DNA from: Xanthobacteraceae bacterium | GTDB lineage: Bacteria; Pseudomonadota; Alphaproteobacteria; Rhizobiales; Xanthobacteraceae | Reading direction: 5' to 3' | Assembly: GCA_024508855.1 (NCBI GenBank) | Contig: JANINJ010000085.1 | Span: forward strand, 39,390 to 103,389 | Length of the DNA stretch: 64,000 nucleotides | The notes under the pieces: generated by a model | Told to the model about the DNA's origin: nothing | The model's database searches: none | Seen by the model: only the letters and a program-made list of their open reading frames with translations | Shown here: in pieces, positions 1 through 9,197 of the stretch | Layout of the letters: every line of letters starts with the position of its first letter | Numbering within the stretch: position 1 is the stretch's first letter | Position numbers and translations under genes: made by a program

Positions 1-853
1 CCATCCCGGCAATGCCGATCGCCGACAGCAGCGCGCCGATGGTCGTCGGAATGAGCGTTACGAACAGCGCAACCAGCACAACCACGGAAATTGAGCCGCC
101 TGCATAGGCCACGTAGCTCGGGATCGTCGCGGTCGCGAACACGAAGATGATGGTTAAGCCGATCAGGAGGATGTTCAGCGCAATCTCGTTCGGCGTCTTC
201 TGCCGCTCGGCCCCTTCGACCAGCCTGATCATGCGGTCGAGGAATGAAGACCCAGGCGACGAGGTGATGCGGACCACAATACGATCGGAGATGACCGTGG
301 TTCCGCCCGTCACAGCAGAGCGATCGCCGCCGGATTCGCGGATCACAGGTGCGGACTCGCCCGTTACTGCGGCCTCGTTGACCGACGCGATGCCTTCGAT
401 CACATCGCCGTCCCCCGGAATGATGTCCCCTGCCTCGCACACCACCAGATCGCCGGATTCCAGCTCATCGGCTGAAACGCCCTCGAACAGCTCGCGATTG
501 TCGGGCATCAGCAGCCGCTTGGCGCGCGTCTGGGTTCGCGTGCTGCGCAAGGCATCCGCCTGCGCTTTTCCGCGCCCTTCCGCTACCGCTTCGGCAAAGT
601 TCGCAAACAGAACCGTAAACCAGAGCCAGATCACGATCTGCAGCTCGAACGCAATTGGCTGTCCGGTCAGGATATCGCGGATCAGCAATGCAGTGGTCAA
701 AAGGGTGACCACCTCCAGCACGAACATGACGGGATTTTTGACCAGCGTGCGCGGATCGAGTTTCACGAAGGCCTGGCCGATCGCGGGAAAGACAATCGCG
801 GGATCGAACAGCGCCGTCGCCGGCATCCGCTTGCGCAATTTGACAGTGTCCAT
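1..853 (-). CDS. kdpB: Potassium-transporting P-type ATPase subunit B (KdpB), partial
   Basis: Catalytic subunit of the Kdp high-affinity K+ pump in the inner membrane; it hydrolyses ATP to drive K+ through KdpA. Only the first 284 residues lie in the window, and the gene continues past the left edge. The protein starts MDTVKLRKRM at 853. It shows the early membrane hairpin and the actuator-domain motif TGES near residues 164-167, which is the dephosphorylation loop of P-type ATPases. The phosphorylated-Asp motif (DKTGT) would lie beyond the edge and cannot be checked. It follows kdpA by 20 bases in the usual kdpFABC order. Expression in this family is normally controlled by KdpD/KdpE, which are not in view. 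Confidence 0.95.
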   Translation of the reverse strand, partial: MDTVKLRKRMPATALFDPAIVFPAIGQAFVKLDPRTLVKNPVMFVLEVVTLLTTALLIRDILTGQPIAFELQIVIWLWFTVLFANFAEAVAEGRGKAQADALRSTRTQTRAKRLLMPDNRELFEGVSADELESGDLVVCEAGDIIPGDGDVIEGIASVNEAAVTGESAPVIRESGGDRSAVTGGTTVISDRIVVRITSSPGSSFLDRMIRLVEGAERQKTPNEIALNILLIGLTIIFVFATATIPSYVAYAGGSISVVVLVALFVTLIPTTIGALLSAIGIAGM

Positions 854-873
854 GGATTTCGCTCCGAATATAT

Positions 874-2577
874 CTAGAACAGGCCGCCGGATTGCATGGC
901 GAGATGCTCGACGATCGGACCGAGCGCGAGCGCCGGGAAGAATGTCAGGCCGCCGACGATGAGGATGACGCCGACCAGAAGGCCGACGAACAATCCGCCC
1001 GTGGTCGGAAACGTCCCGCTCGACACCGCGACCGTCTTCTTTGCTGCAAGAGATCCGGCGACGGCCATGGCCGGCACGATCATCCAGAAACGGCCGACGA
1101 ACATCGCGACCGCGCCGGCAAGATTGTAGAAGAAGGTGTTTCCGGTCAGTCCGGCGAACGCCGACCCATTGTTCGCGGTCTGCGATGTGAAGGCATACAG
1201 CACTTCGCTGAAGCCGTGCGGTCCGGCGTTGGCCATCGACGCGACAGCGGGAGGATAAACCACCGCGATCGCCGTCCAGCCGAGGATCATCAGCGGCAAG
1301 ACCAAAATGGCCAGCATCGCCATCTTGACCTCGCGGGCCTCGATCTTCTTGCCGACATACTCCGGCGTGCGTCCAACCATCAGGCCGGCGACGAACACAG
1401 TGATGATGACGAACAGAAGCATGCCGTAGAGCCCGGCGCCAACGCCGCCGACCACGATCTCGCCAAGTTCCATGTTGATGAGCGGAATCATGCCGCCGAG
1501 CGCAGTGAAGGAATCATGCATCGCGTTGACTGCTCCGCATGAAGCCGCCGTGGTGACGACCGCGAACAGTGCGGAGGCGACGATGCCGAAGCGGACCTCC
1601 TTGCCCTCCATATTGCCGCCCGTGAGACCGAGACTGCTCAACAGCGTCGTCCCGTTGGCTTCGGCCCAGTAACAGACCGCAACGCCCGCGATGAACAGCA
1701 CGCCCATGGCAGCCAGAATCGCCCAGCCCTGGCGCTGATTGCCTACCATGCGACCAAACACGTTGGTCAAAGCAGCACCCAGCATGAAGATCAGAATCAT
1801 CTGGACGAAATTCGACAACGCTGTCGGGTTTTCAAACGGATGTGCCGCATTGGCGTTGAAGAAACCACCGCCATTCGTGCCCAGCATCTTGATGGCGACC
1901 TGCGAGGCAACGGGGCCGACCGCAATGGTCTGCCTGGCACCTTCAAGCGTCGTCGCGTCGACATAGGCACCGAGCGTCTGCGGGATACCCTGCCAGACCA
2001 GAAACAAGCTCACCGGAATGCAGATCGGCAACAGCACATAGAGCGTGCAACGCGTAATATCGGCCCAGAAATTTCCGAGGGTGCGCGCCGACATACGTGC
2101 AAAGCCGCGAATGAGCGCGACCGCCAATACTATTCCTGTCGCTGCCGACAGAAAGTTCTGAGAGGTCAGGCCCAGCATCTGCACGAGGTAGGACATCGTG
2201 CTTTCGCCGCCGTAATTCTGCCAGTTGGTATTGGTGATGAAACTGACGGCGGTGTTGAACGAGAGATCCGGCGCGACCGCCGACTGGCCGGCAGGATTGA
2301 ACGGCAACACCGCCTGCAGCCGCATCACGCCATACAACACCAGAAAGCCGCCGGCATTAAACAGCAACATGGCGACGGTATAGGTGAGCCAGTGTTGCTC
2401 CCGCTTGGGATCGACGCCGGCGACACGGTAGAACAGACCTTCCACCGGCTGGAGGACCGACGACAGGAACGTGCGCTCTCCGTTGAAGACGCGCGTCATG
2501 TAGCCGCCGAGCAATGGCGCAACGGCAACGACGATCGAGCAGAACAGCAGTATCTGCAACCAGCCGAGCACGGTCAT
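874..2577 (-). CDS. kdpA: Potassium-transporting ATPase subunit A (KdpA)
   Basis: Potassium-binding and channel-like subunit of the Kdp pump, an integral inner-membrane protein of 567 residues, full length for the family, with about ten hydrophobic segments. Selectivity-filter-type loops are visible: [13 protein letters not shown] near residues 113-125, [19 protein letters not shown] near 233-251, a third in [12 protein letters not shown] and a fourth in [10 protein letters not shown]. The start ATG is preceded by an AGGAG ribosome site. It lies 10 bases downstream of kdpF and 20 bases upstream of kdpB, so the genes are co-transcribed. Identification is very secure. Confidence 0.98.
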   Translation of the reverse strand: MTVLGWLQILLFCSIVVAVAPLLGGYMTRVFNGERTFLSSVLQPVEGLFYRVAGVDPKREQHWLTYTVAMLLFNAGGFLVLYGVMRLQAVLPFNPAGQSAVAPDLSFNTAVSFITNTNWQNYGGESTMSYLVQMLGLTSQNFLSAATGIVLAVALIRGFARMSARTLGNFWADITRCTLYVLLPICIPVSLFLVWQGIPQTLGAYVDATTLEGARQTIAVGPVASQVAIKMLGTNGGGFFNANAAHPFENPTALSNFVQMILIFMLGAALTNVFGRMVGNQRQGWAILAAMGVLFIAGVAVCYWAEANGTTLLSSLGLTGGNMEGKEVRFGIVASALFAVVTTAASCGAVNAMHDSFTALGGMIPLINMELGEIVVGGVGAGLYGMLLFVIITVFVAGLMVGRTPEYVGKKIEAREVKMAMLAILVLPLMILGWTAIAVVYPPAVASMANAGPHGFSEVLYAFTSQTANNGSAFAGLTGNTFFYNLAGAVAMFVGRFWMIVPAMAVAGSLAAKKTVAVSSGTFPTTGGLFVGLLVGVILIVGGLTFFPALALGPIVEHLAMQSGGLF

Positions 2578-2587
2578 GGCATCTCTC

Positions 2588-2677
2588 CTAGAACCGCTCG
2601 GGACGCAGCAGCGCGTAGGTGAGGTAGAAAAGCAGTCCCGCCGTCACGAGCGCTGCCAGGGAATAATCGATGGACAT
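2588..2677 (-). CDS. kdpF: KdpF, small Kdp stabilising subunit
   Basis: A 29-residue single-span membrane peptide beginning [14 protein letters not shown] and ending LLRPERF. The C-terminal RPE(R/K)F ending and position directly before kdpA are typical of KdpF, which stabilises the KdpABC complex in the lipid bilayer. Only 10 bases separate its stop from the kdpA start. Its size makes it easy to miss in automated annotation. Confidence 0.9.
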   Translation of the reverse strand: MSIDYSLAALVTAGLLFYLTYALLRPERF

Positions 2678-2688
2678 GACGCACCTCT

Positions 2689-2772
2689 TCAGAGCCGGTC
2701 GCAGGCGACGGCATAACCGATGGTCACGACGAAAAGGGCAAAGCCGATAGCCAGCATAAGCAAATCAAGCAT
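2689..2772 (-). CDS. 27-residue membrane peptide leading the kdp operon
   Basis: An ORF of 27 codons, MLDLLMLAIGFALFVVTIGY then AVACDRL, forms one hydrophobic helix followed by a short charged tail. A strong ribosome site (GGAGGGAG) sits seven bases before the ATG, and the stop is 11 bases before the kdpF start. Similar tiny ORFs ending in AC(D/E)R(L/M) precede kdpF in other proteobacteria as far as I recall. The function is not known. It could be an additional Kdp accessory peptide or a translated leader. The site, spacing and hydrophobicity support it being translated. Confidence 0.7.
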   Translation of the reverse strand: MLDLLMLAIGFALFVVTIGYAVACDRL

Positions 2773-3042
2773 GGAAACTCCCTCCAGCATCGTGTGGAGC
2801 TTCGTTGCAGATAGGCCGATGCGGATAAGGAAACGATGCGGATTTTTGGCCCGCGATATAAAGACGGCATAAAGGAGCCGGCAGATCGGGCTGGTTCGGG
2901 TCGGCGATGCACCTTACGTCACCGAAGTGCCGCGCGGGCTTCCGACAATCACTGAATAGCCGGAGGTTGCTCCGCAAAAAAACGGAACGACGGATAGAGG
3001 GTTTATTCCATCAAAGCTGTCGCGCAGCCGCGACGCATCCGT

Positions 3043-3633
3043 TCAATTCGACGGCTCACCATCCGACTTCCATCGTTTGACAAGCGCGTTATCCACTCCC
3101 AGCAGATCGAGCGCACGGCCAAGCGTGTGATCCACCATATCCTCGATCGTCTGGGGGCGCGCATAGAACGCCGGTACCGGAGGCATGATGATGGCACCCG
3201 CTTCCGTTGCCGCGGTCATCGCACGCAGATGTCCGAGATGATACGGCGTCTCCCGCAACAATAGAATCAGACGCCTCCGCTCCTTGAGCGTGACATCGGC
3301 AGCGCGGCTGAGAAGCGTTGAGGTGACGCCACTTGCGATCTCGCCCAGACTGCGGATCGAGCACGGCGCAACAATCATCCCGAGCGTCCGAAACGAGCCG
3401 CTCGAGATCGACGCGCCGATGTCATCGACCCGATGTACGACGTCGGCCAACTCCCTTACATCGGCAACCTTGAGCGGCATTTCATGCGCAAGCGTAACCT
3501 CGGCCGAACGCGTCATGACCAGATGCGATGTAATGCCGAGCTGCCGAAGATGCATCAGCAACCGCACGCCATAAACCACGCCGGATGCGCCGCTGATCCC
3601 GACCACGACCCGCTTTGCGTCAGATGCCGTCAT
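3043..3633 (-). CDS. ubiX: UbiX-family flavin prenyltransferase
   Basis: Makes prenylated FMN, the cofactor of UbiD-type (de)carboxylases, by joining dimethylallyl phosphate to FMN. The 196-residue length is normal. The N-terminal flavin-binding signature VVVGISGASGVVYGVRLL covers residues 9-26, and the C-terminal YARPQTIEDMVDHTLGRALD matches the UbiX/Pad1 family. The stop of the upstream gene and this ATG overlap by one base (TAATG), so translation is probably coupled. It is the last gene of the operon that begins with livK. A UbiD homologue lies 8 kb away at 11595, so this UbiX probably serves that enzyme rather than, or as well as, ubiquinone synthesis. Confidence 0.93.
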   Translation of the reverse strand: MTASDAKRVVVGISGASGVVYGVRLLMHLRQLGITSHLVMTRSAEVTLAHEMPLKVADVRELADVVHRVDDIGASISSGSFRTLGMIVAPCSIRSLGEIASGVTSTLLSRAADVTLKERRRLILLLRETPYHLGHLRAMTAATEAGAIIMPPVPAFYARPQTIEDMVDHTLGRALDLLGVDNALVKRWKSDGEPSN

Positions 3634-4178
3634 TACCCCTCGCCTTCCGTCCGGATCATGTCTTCGAGCGCTGTTGCCAGTTTCGTTATCACGTCCACTG
3701 AGAACGTTCGCTCCCTGGTTCGTCCATACGCGTTCAGACTAAGCGTAACGGCTTGCCCAATGGTCTCGACGCCGGTCCCACTCGCCAAATACTCAGCGGC
3801 AAAGAGACGCGACTGCTCTATCCGCTCTGCTTCCAGTTCGAGGCGTTTCGCTGCCGTGTAGAGCGCATCGACCGCTGCGGATCCATCCTGCGAACCCTTG
3901 ATCGCGCGCCGAACCGTCCGCATCGGCACGACGATCTCGGCTCTCCACTTCTGGATCACGCTATCAATCGCTAGAAAATCATCGGAGGAAAGCGACCGGC
4001 ATTGTCCGGCACGCCATAGTCCGAACAGCACCACGTTTACATCGGCATCGCATTCGTCCTGAAGCCGCAGCAACAGTGCCGGGACCTCGGGACGCGAGTA
4101 GAACGCCAGCGAGAAACACCACAATGGCGATGCTGCGTTGAAGCTCTCGCTACTATCCGCCTGCGCTCTGTCCGTCAT
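3633..4178 (-). CDS. TIGR02444/DUF2390 family protein
   Basis: A soluble protein of 181 residues from the chosen ATG; an in-frame GTG at 4226 would add 16 residues, but the ATG has an AGGA site at a reasonable distance. The segment LWCFSLAFYSRPEVPALLLR, followed by LQDECDADVNVVLFGLW, is the hallmark of TIGR02444 (DUF2390). The rest is predicted helical, with Arg-rich stretches in the middle. The biochemical role of the family is unknown to me. Its stop overlaps the ubiX start and it follows livF by 84 bases, so it is part of the importer/UbiX operon. A role linked to the decarboxylase system is inference from position only. Confidence 0.82.
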   Translation of the reverse strand: MTDRAQADSSESFNAASPLWCFSLAFYSRPEVPALLLRLQDECDADVNVVLFGLWRAGQCRSLSSDDFLAIDSVIQKWRAEIVVPMRTVRRAIKGSQDGSAAVDALYTAAKRLELEAERIEQSRLFAAEYLASGTGVETIGQAVTLSLNAYGRTRERTFSVDVITKLATALEDMIRTEGEG

Positions 4179-4262
4179 TCGGCTTGCTGTCCTGCAAGGA
4201 TTGGATTCTGAAAGCAGAATAGACACGAGCGGGAAACGAGCAATAGCACCACGAGGAAGTTC

Positions 4263-5021
4263 TCAAATGGCTTCGACGCCAACCAACTGCTCAATTCTAC
4301 CCCGATCCGGCACCCCTGCACCATCCGAATTGTCGTAGACGACGGCCCCGCGGTCGAGCACGATCAGTCGCGTGGCAAATTCGAGCGCAATCGCGACATG
4401 CTGTTCGACCAGAACGATCGCCATCTTCGTTTCGGTTCGAATTTGGTGCAAGGCAGTGATCAATTGTTCGACGATCACCGGCGCCAATCCTTCCATCGGT
4501 TCATCCAGAAGCAACAGCGACGGATTTCCCATCAGCGCCCGGCCGATGCTGAGCATCTGCTGTTCTCCGCCGGACAATTGATTGCCCTGATTGGTGCGTC
4601 GCTCCTTGAGCCTTGGAAACAGGGCATAGACCCGATCGAGCGTCCAACTGTCGGCACCATTCCGCACCTGTGCGGCTACCGTGAGATTCTCCTCAACCGA
4701 TAGCGAGCGGAAAATTTCACGCTCTTGCGGGACGAGCCCGATGCCGACCCGCGCGCGCTGGAACTTCGATAATTGGGCAATCGAGCTGCCATCCCAGCGG
4801 AGTTCGCCACTCCGCAGCGTGGCGCGGCCGACAATCGTCGACAGCAGCGTACTTTTTCCGACGCCGTTGCGACCAAGAACGGCGAGCATCTCGCCCTGCG
4901 GGAGGGAAAACGAGACGTCCGACAGAACCTGCGTTTCGCCCCAACCCGCACAAACGTTCACGCAGTCCAGACAGCCCGTTTCTTCGATAATGCGATCATC
5001 AAGCATGGGCGCGATGTCCAA
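4263..5021 (-). CDS. livF: Branched-chain amino acid-type ABC transporter, ATPase LivF
   Basis: Cytoplasmic ATPase of a HAAT-family (Liv-type) importer, 252 residues. Walker A is GRNGVGKS at residues 50-57, the ABC signature LSGGEQQ is at about 149-155, and Walker B LLLLDEP is at about 169-175. LivF proteins usually have about 235-240 residues, so the second Met (residue 6) could be the true start; either start overlaps the end of livG. It is followed by the TIGR02444 gene. The Liv family carries amino acids, amides, urea and aromatic acids, so the name describes family and not substrate. Confidence 0.93.
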   Translation of the reverse strand: MDIAPMLDDRIIEETGCLDCVNVCAGWGETQVLSDVSFSLPQGEMLAVLGRNGVGKSTLLSTIVGRATLRSGELRWDGSSIAQLSKFQRARVGIGLVPQEREIFRSLSVEENLTVAAQVRNGADSWTLDRVYALFPRLKERRTNQGNQLSGGEQQMLSIGRALMGNPSLLLLDEPMEGLAPVIVEQLITALHQIRTETKMAIVLVEQHVAIALEFATRLIVLDRGAVVYDNSDGAGVPDRGRIEQLVGVEAI

Positions 5022-5760
5022 GATAGACGTCCTTCACCATTGGATCGGCCGCAATCTGCTCGGCTGTGCCCTCGCGCAGTATCTTGCCCTGAACGAGGAC
5101 GCTGATCTGCTTGGCAAAACGGAACACCAGCTTCATGTCGTGTTCGATGATGAGCACCGAGATGTCGTCCGGCAATGCCGCTATCATATCGAACACAAGA
5201 TGCGAATCCGTCGGCGGCACGCCAGCCGCCGGTTCATCGAGGAGCAGAATCGCCGGCTTGAGCGCGAGCGCGATCGCAATCTCGACGAGGCGCTGGCGGC
5301 CGTAGGACAGGCTCTTGACCGGTGCATTGGCGTGATCGGCGAGCCGAAGTTCTTCCAGCAGCGCGTAAGCGGCTTCCGCAGCCTGGCGCTGCAGATGCGC
5401 GCCGCCGATCAGTCGGCTGGCTGACCCGTGGCGCTCCAGTTCCGCGAGCTGAACGTTCTCAAGTACGGAGAGATTGCGCAACAGCGTATTGAGCTGAAAT
5501 GTCCGGGCAATGCCGCGCTTGACCCTGCGATCGAACGGCAGCCTGGTGACATCTTGTCCATGCAGGAAGATCTGGCCGCTGCTGGGGCGAATTCGCCCCG
5601 TCAGCAGGTTGATGAACGTCGTCTTGCCGGCTCCGTTGGGGCCAATCAACGCGTGGCGCGCGCCCCGTTCGAGACGGAAATTGATGTTGGAAGCCACCTC
5701 GATCGCTCCAAACGAGCGATTCACGCCGCGGGCTTCAATGACGGGCACCGGTTGATCCAT
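4999..5760 (-). CDS. livG: Branched-chain amino acid-type ABC transporter, ATPase LivG
   Basis: Second ATPase of the importer, 253 residues. Walker A is GPNGAGKT at residues 40-47, the signature region is SYGRQRLVEIA and Walker B is ILLLDEPAAG. The degenerate signature (SYGRQR in place of SGGQ) is common in LivG proteins. It overlaps livF by 23 bases and begins three bases after the livM stop, indicating one transcript. Confidence 0.94.
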   Translation of the reverse strand: MDQPVPVIEARGVNRSFGAIEVASNINFRLERGARHALIGPNGAGKTTFINLLTGRIRPSSGQIFLHGQDVTRLPFDRRVKRGIARTFQLNTLLRNLSVLENVQLAELERHGSASRLIGGAHLQRQAAEAAYALLEELRLADHANAPVKSLSYGRQRLVEIAIALALKPAILLLDEPAAGVPPTDSHLVFDMIAALPDDISVLIIEHDMKLVFRFAKQISVLVQGKILREGTAEQIAADPMVKDVYLGHRAHA

Positions 5761-5763
5761 CGC

Positions 5764-6807
5764 CTAGCTCCCGGCGCTCGATTTGGTATCGGCCGCCGCC
5801 ACAGCGACGCGGCCGGTCAACCGTCGACCGATCGTCTCGCGAACGGCATCCACCACACCAAGGATTCCGCCTCGCGCGAACAGCACGACCGCGATCAACA
5901 GAATCCCAAGCCAGAACAACCAGTAGACCGGATCGCCTTTGGCGAACTGGTCCTGCGCGATCATATAGAGCGGCGCGCCCACAAATGCTCCGTAAAGCCT
6001 ACCAGCTCCGCCAAGCACCAGCATGACGAGCACCGTGCCGGATAGTTCGAAACTGAAAACGCTCAACGAAACGAACTGATTGATCTGCGCCGAAAGCGCG
6101 CCCGCGATGCCTGCGATTGCCGCACTCAGCACAAACGCAATGAGCTTGCGGCGCGCGACAGGCGTGCCGATGGCCGCCATTCGATCGGCATTTTCCTGAA
6201 TGCCGACAAGCGAGCGGCCGAAAGGTGAAATCACCACCTGTCGAACGAACAGCCACGCCAGGAACAGAACGGCCAGACAATAAAGGAATGCGGTTTTTCC
6301 GAAGAAGTCGAAATCGAAATAGCCGAAGATCGGCTGGATTGTCATTCCACGCAGGCCGTCGAAACCGCCGGTGATGTCATGCAGACGGTTGGCCGCTTCA
6401 TAGAGGATGAGAGCCACCGCCATGCCCAGCATGAGAAGAGCCAGGCCCGTGGTGCGCAAGATCACGATACCTGACACCAGCCCGAGTATCGCCGCTGCGA
6501 TCGCGGCGGCCACAAGGCCGATGAGCGGATCGCCCCAGCCATGCACCGCAAGCAAGCCGGCCGTATAAGCGCCCATGCCGTAAAAGGCAGCGTGACCGAG
6601 GATGATCACGCCGGCATAGCCAAGCGTGATGTCCAGCGACAGCGCGAACAGAACCATGATGAGTATCTGGCTTCCGAGCGTCAGATACTGCGGCAGGAAA
6701 AAATACACGCCGAGCGCGATGACCCATGGCAGAAGCTCCAGGGGGCTCAGGCGGCGGCGCGACAGCAACTTTTCGACCGCAGCATTTCTGGCGTCTTGGA
6801 GACTCAT
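5764..6807 (-). CDS. livM: Branched-chain amino acid-type ABC transporter, permease LivM
   Basis: Inner-membrane permease of 347 residues with about nine to ten hydrophobic segments. Typical LivM landmarks are ALSLDITLGYAGVIILGHAAFY and the cytoplasmic coupling stretch GRSLVGIQENADRMAAIG. It overlaps the end of livH by four bases. The N-terminal 25 residues are polar and the C-terminal tail is short and soluble. Partner permease is LivH. Confidence 0.94.
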   Translation of the reverse strand: MSLQDARNAAVEKLLSRRRLSPLELLPWVIALGVYFFLPQYLTLGSQILIMVLFALSLDITLGYAGVIILGHAAFYGMGAYTAGLLAVHGWGDPLIGLVAAAIAAAILGLVSGIVILRTTGLALLMLGMAVALILYEAANRLHDITGGFDGLRGMTIQPIFGYFDFDFFGKTAFLYCLAVLFLAWLFVRQVVISPFGRSLVGIQENADRMAAIGTPVARRKLIAFVLSAAIAGIAGALSAQINQFVSLSVFSFELSGTVLVMLVLGGAGRLYGAFVGAPLYMIAQDQFAKGDPVYWLFWLGILLIAVVLFARGGILGVVDAVRETIGRRLTGRVAVAAADTKSSAGS

Positions 6808-7673
6808 GACTGCGCCCTTCCGAAAAGCCCGTTAGGACGCACAAGCAGCACGAGAAAGATCGCCACATAGATGAAGAATGCGCCGAATTCCGGAATCAGG
6901 ATTTTGCAGGCGCTATCGCCAAAACCGAGCAGCAGTGCAGCCAGCGCTGGACCGCTGACACTTCCGAGACCGCCGATCGATACGACGATCAGAAAGTAGA
7001 CCAGATACTCCAGCGGATAGAACGGGGTCAGCGCCACCACCTCGGACCCGAGTGCACCGCCCACTGCCGCCAGCGCGCTGCCGAGCGCAAAGACGACCGT
7101 AAAGAGCACCCGCGTATTGATGCCGACGCCTTCCGCCATCGCGCGATTGTCGACGGCCGCGCGGATTCGCGCGCCTAACGCGGTTCGCTCGATGGCGAAC
7201 CACAGGGTAACGAATACGCAAAGGCCAAAAGCAATCAGGAACAAGCGATAGGCCGGGAAACTGCGCCAGCCGATATCGACCTGTCCCTGCAAGCTCGCCG
7301 GTACGTTCACGGCAAGCGGGAGAGGCCCGAATGCAAAGTGTGCAATGGCGATCGAGGCAAAAATCAGCCCCATGCTCAGCAGCACTTGCTCGAGCTCGCC
7401 TGCATCATAGACCGGGCGGTAGATCAATCGTTCCAACACCACGCTGATCGCCGCAACAGCAACCGCCGCGACGAGCAAAGCCGCGAAGAAATTGACACCT
7501 AGCCGGTTGACGAGCGCGAACGCAATGTAGCCGCCTGCCATCGCGAACGCCCCGTGGGCGAGATTGGCGATGCCAAGCAAACCCATCGTGATCGAAAGGC
7601 CCACGGAGATCAGATACAGCACGGTCGCGAATGCGGCCCCGCTAAACAGAATACTGATGACCGTATCCGTCAT
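6804..7673 (-). CDS. livH: Branched-chain amino acid-type ABC transporter, permease LivH
   Basis: Inner-membrane permease of 289 residues from the Met in MTDTVISILFSG. An in-frame start at 7715 would add 14 polar residues (MKISRDRRIGAPTK), which look unlike the family. Landmarks are GLSITMGLLGIANLAHGAF and GLGSVSGPALAALLLG. It lies 78 bases downstream of the binding-protein gene and overlaps livM by four bases. Confidence 0.93.
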   Translation of the reverse strand: MTDTVISILFSGAAFATVLYLISVGLSITMGLLGIANLAHGAFAMAGGYIAFALVNRLGVNFFAALLVAAVAVAAISVVLERLIYRPVYDAGELEQVLLSMGLIFASIAIAHFAFGPLPLAVNVPASLQGQVDIGWRSFPAYRLFLIAFGLCVFVTLWFAIERTALGARIRAAVDNRAMAEGVGINTRVLFTVVFALGSALAAVGGALGSEVVALTPFYPLEYLVYFLIVVSIGGLGSVSGPALAALLLGFGDSACKILIPEFGAFFIYVAIFLVLLVRPNGLFGRAQS

Positions 7674-7751
7674 CTTGGTTGGTGCTCCGATCCGACGATC
7701 CCGCGAAATCTTCAAGAACGACCGCGGCGCCCGAGGACGCCGCCGGCGATC

Positions 7752-8960
7752 TTAATGCTTTTGAGGATTCAGCTCTTTCCAGGGATCCTTGACGTTCTCG
7801 ATCTTGCCGATGTTCACGTTGGCCGGCTTGCCGTCGACCATTTCGACGCGGTTGATGTACACGGTTTGCACGATATCCCGGGTCTCGGGGTCGATCGCAA
7901 TCGGGCCGCGGGGACTGTCGGGATTCTTCCAATGCGAAAGAAACTGCATGGCCTGGTCGGACGTGAAATTGCCGCCGGTTGAACGAACCAGATCGTATAT
8001 CGCGGCCATGCCGTCCCATCCTGCCGCCGACAGGAAATTCGGCAACGCGTCCGGCCCATATTCTTTCTTGTACGCGCTCACGAATTCGACATTGGCCTTG
8101 ACCGGATTTTTGGCGAAATAGACACCCGCCGTCACCAGGCCAACGACGTTGTTACCCATGTTGATGATGTCATCGTCGATCGCGACGTCACCCGGGCCGA
8201 TCAATCCGAGCCCCGCGTCCTTGAGACCGGCACCGACAAAGGCGGTTGTCGCAGCGTTGATGCGCCCGGCATTGACGAACATGAAGACCGTGTCGGCGCC
8301 CGAATTCTTGATGTTCTGCATGTAAGGCAGATAGTCGGTGGTCGTGACCGGCGCGCGCACCGAGCCGACGATCTTGCCACCCTCATCCGTGAAGCCCTTC
8401 ATGAACGCGGCCTCAGCGTCGTGTCCGGCGGCATAATCCGCCACGAGCGTATAGACCTTCTTGTGGCCGTTCTTCGCTGCCCATTTCCCAAGCGTGTAGC
8501 TCGTCTGCCAGAGCGTGGTCGACGTCCGCACGATGTAGGGCGAGCCGCGGGTAATGCTGGCCGTCGATGCGTTCATGATGACGAGGGGAATTTTCGCCTG
8601 TGTCACAAGCGGCGCCAGCGCAAATCCTTGGGGACTGAGCGCGACACCGCCGAGTATCCGAACGCCATCGCGAACCACCAGCTCCTGGGCGATCCGCTTG
8701 ATGTTGTCGGAATTGCCCGCGTCGTCACGCTGGATCACGTCGACCTTCAGCCCGTTCGGGAGGCTGTCCTGATGCAGCTTTTGATAAAGGCTGACGCCTC
8801 GCCAGATGCTGTCGCCAAGCGCCGCAACCGGGCCCGACATCGCAAGACTGATGCCGACCTTGATGACCTTGTCAGCCGCGTAGGACGATGACGGCACACC
8901 CGCCAGCAATGCAACAGTCGATAGTGCTGTCAGAATATTACGCCGACTGATTTCGATCAT
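7752..8960 (-). CDS. livK: ABC transporter substrate-binding protein (LivK/HAAT family)
   Basis: Periplasmic binding protein of 402 residues that delivers the substrate to LivHM. The start at 8960 is chosen because it gives a Tat-like/Sec signal (MIEISRRNILTALSTVALLA, then cleavage after SSSYAA) and a GGAGAGGGGAGAG ribosome site directly before it. The mature protein begins with DKVIKVGISLAMSGPVAALG, the usual type I periplasmic binding fold opening, and contains NGLKVDVIQRDDAGNS, typical of HAAT receptors for amides, amino acids or aromatic acids. The twin Arg in SRRN suggests Tat export. First gene of the operon livK-H-M-G-F-TIGR02444-ubiX; substrate unknown. Confidence 0.92.
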   Translation of the reverse strand: MIEISRRNILTALSTVALLAGVPSSSYAADKVIKVGISLAMSGPVAALGDSIWRGVSLYQKLHQDSLPNGLKVDVIQRDDAGNSDNIKRIAQELVVRDGVRILGGVALSPQGFALAPLVTQAKIPLVIMNASTASITRGSPYIVRTSTTLWQTSYTLGKWAAKNGHKKVYTLVADYAAGHDAEAAFMKGFTDEGGKIVGSVRAPVTTTDYLPYMQNIKNSGADTVFMFVNAGRINAATTAFVGAGLKDAGLGLIGPGDVAIDDDIINMGNNVVGLVTAGVYFAKNPVKANVEFVSAYKKEYGPDALPNFLSAAGWDGMAAIYDLVRSTGGNFTSDQAMQFLSHWKNPDSPRGPIAIDPETRDIVQTVYINRVEMVDGKPANVNIGKIENVKDPWKELNPQKH

Positions 8961-9197
8961 GAATCTCTCCCCTCTCCTTATGAACTGCCCTAACGGTCTG
9001 TTCGGCTGCAGCCAATACCTGGGACATGCCGCCGCGGCTTCGCCGTCTCGTTGATGCATGGATTGCTGAAGGCAGAGGTCACGGGAAGCTATCTCGTCAC
9101 GCTCTTTCCTTTACAAAGCTTTATTGGAAAGCTACTTTACGATAGTAAGTCGTGTTGTCAATCTGCAATAAAAGCGACACCTGGTGGGGAATACTTG
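8961..9197. promoter_or_regulatory. Divergent control region between the importer operon and the amidase
   Basis: This 237-base region separates two divergent genes and must hold both promoters. Two imperfect dyads stand out in its AT-rich right half: CTTTCC at 9104-9109 paired with GGAAAG at 9126-9131, and CTACTTTACGATAGTAAG at 9132-9149, whose outer arms (CTT.AC / GT.AAG) mirror each other. These are reasonable candidate sites for the MarR protein encoded at 10698, but no binding consensus is known for it. I did not identify confident -35/-10 boxes. Confidence 0.45.
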
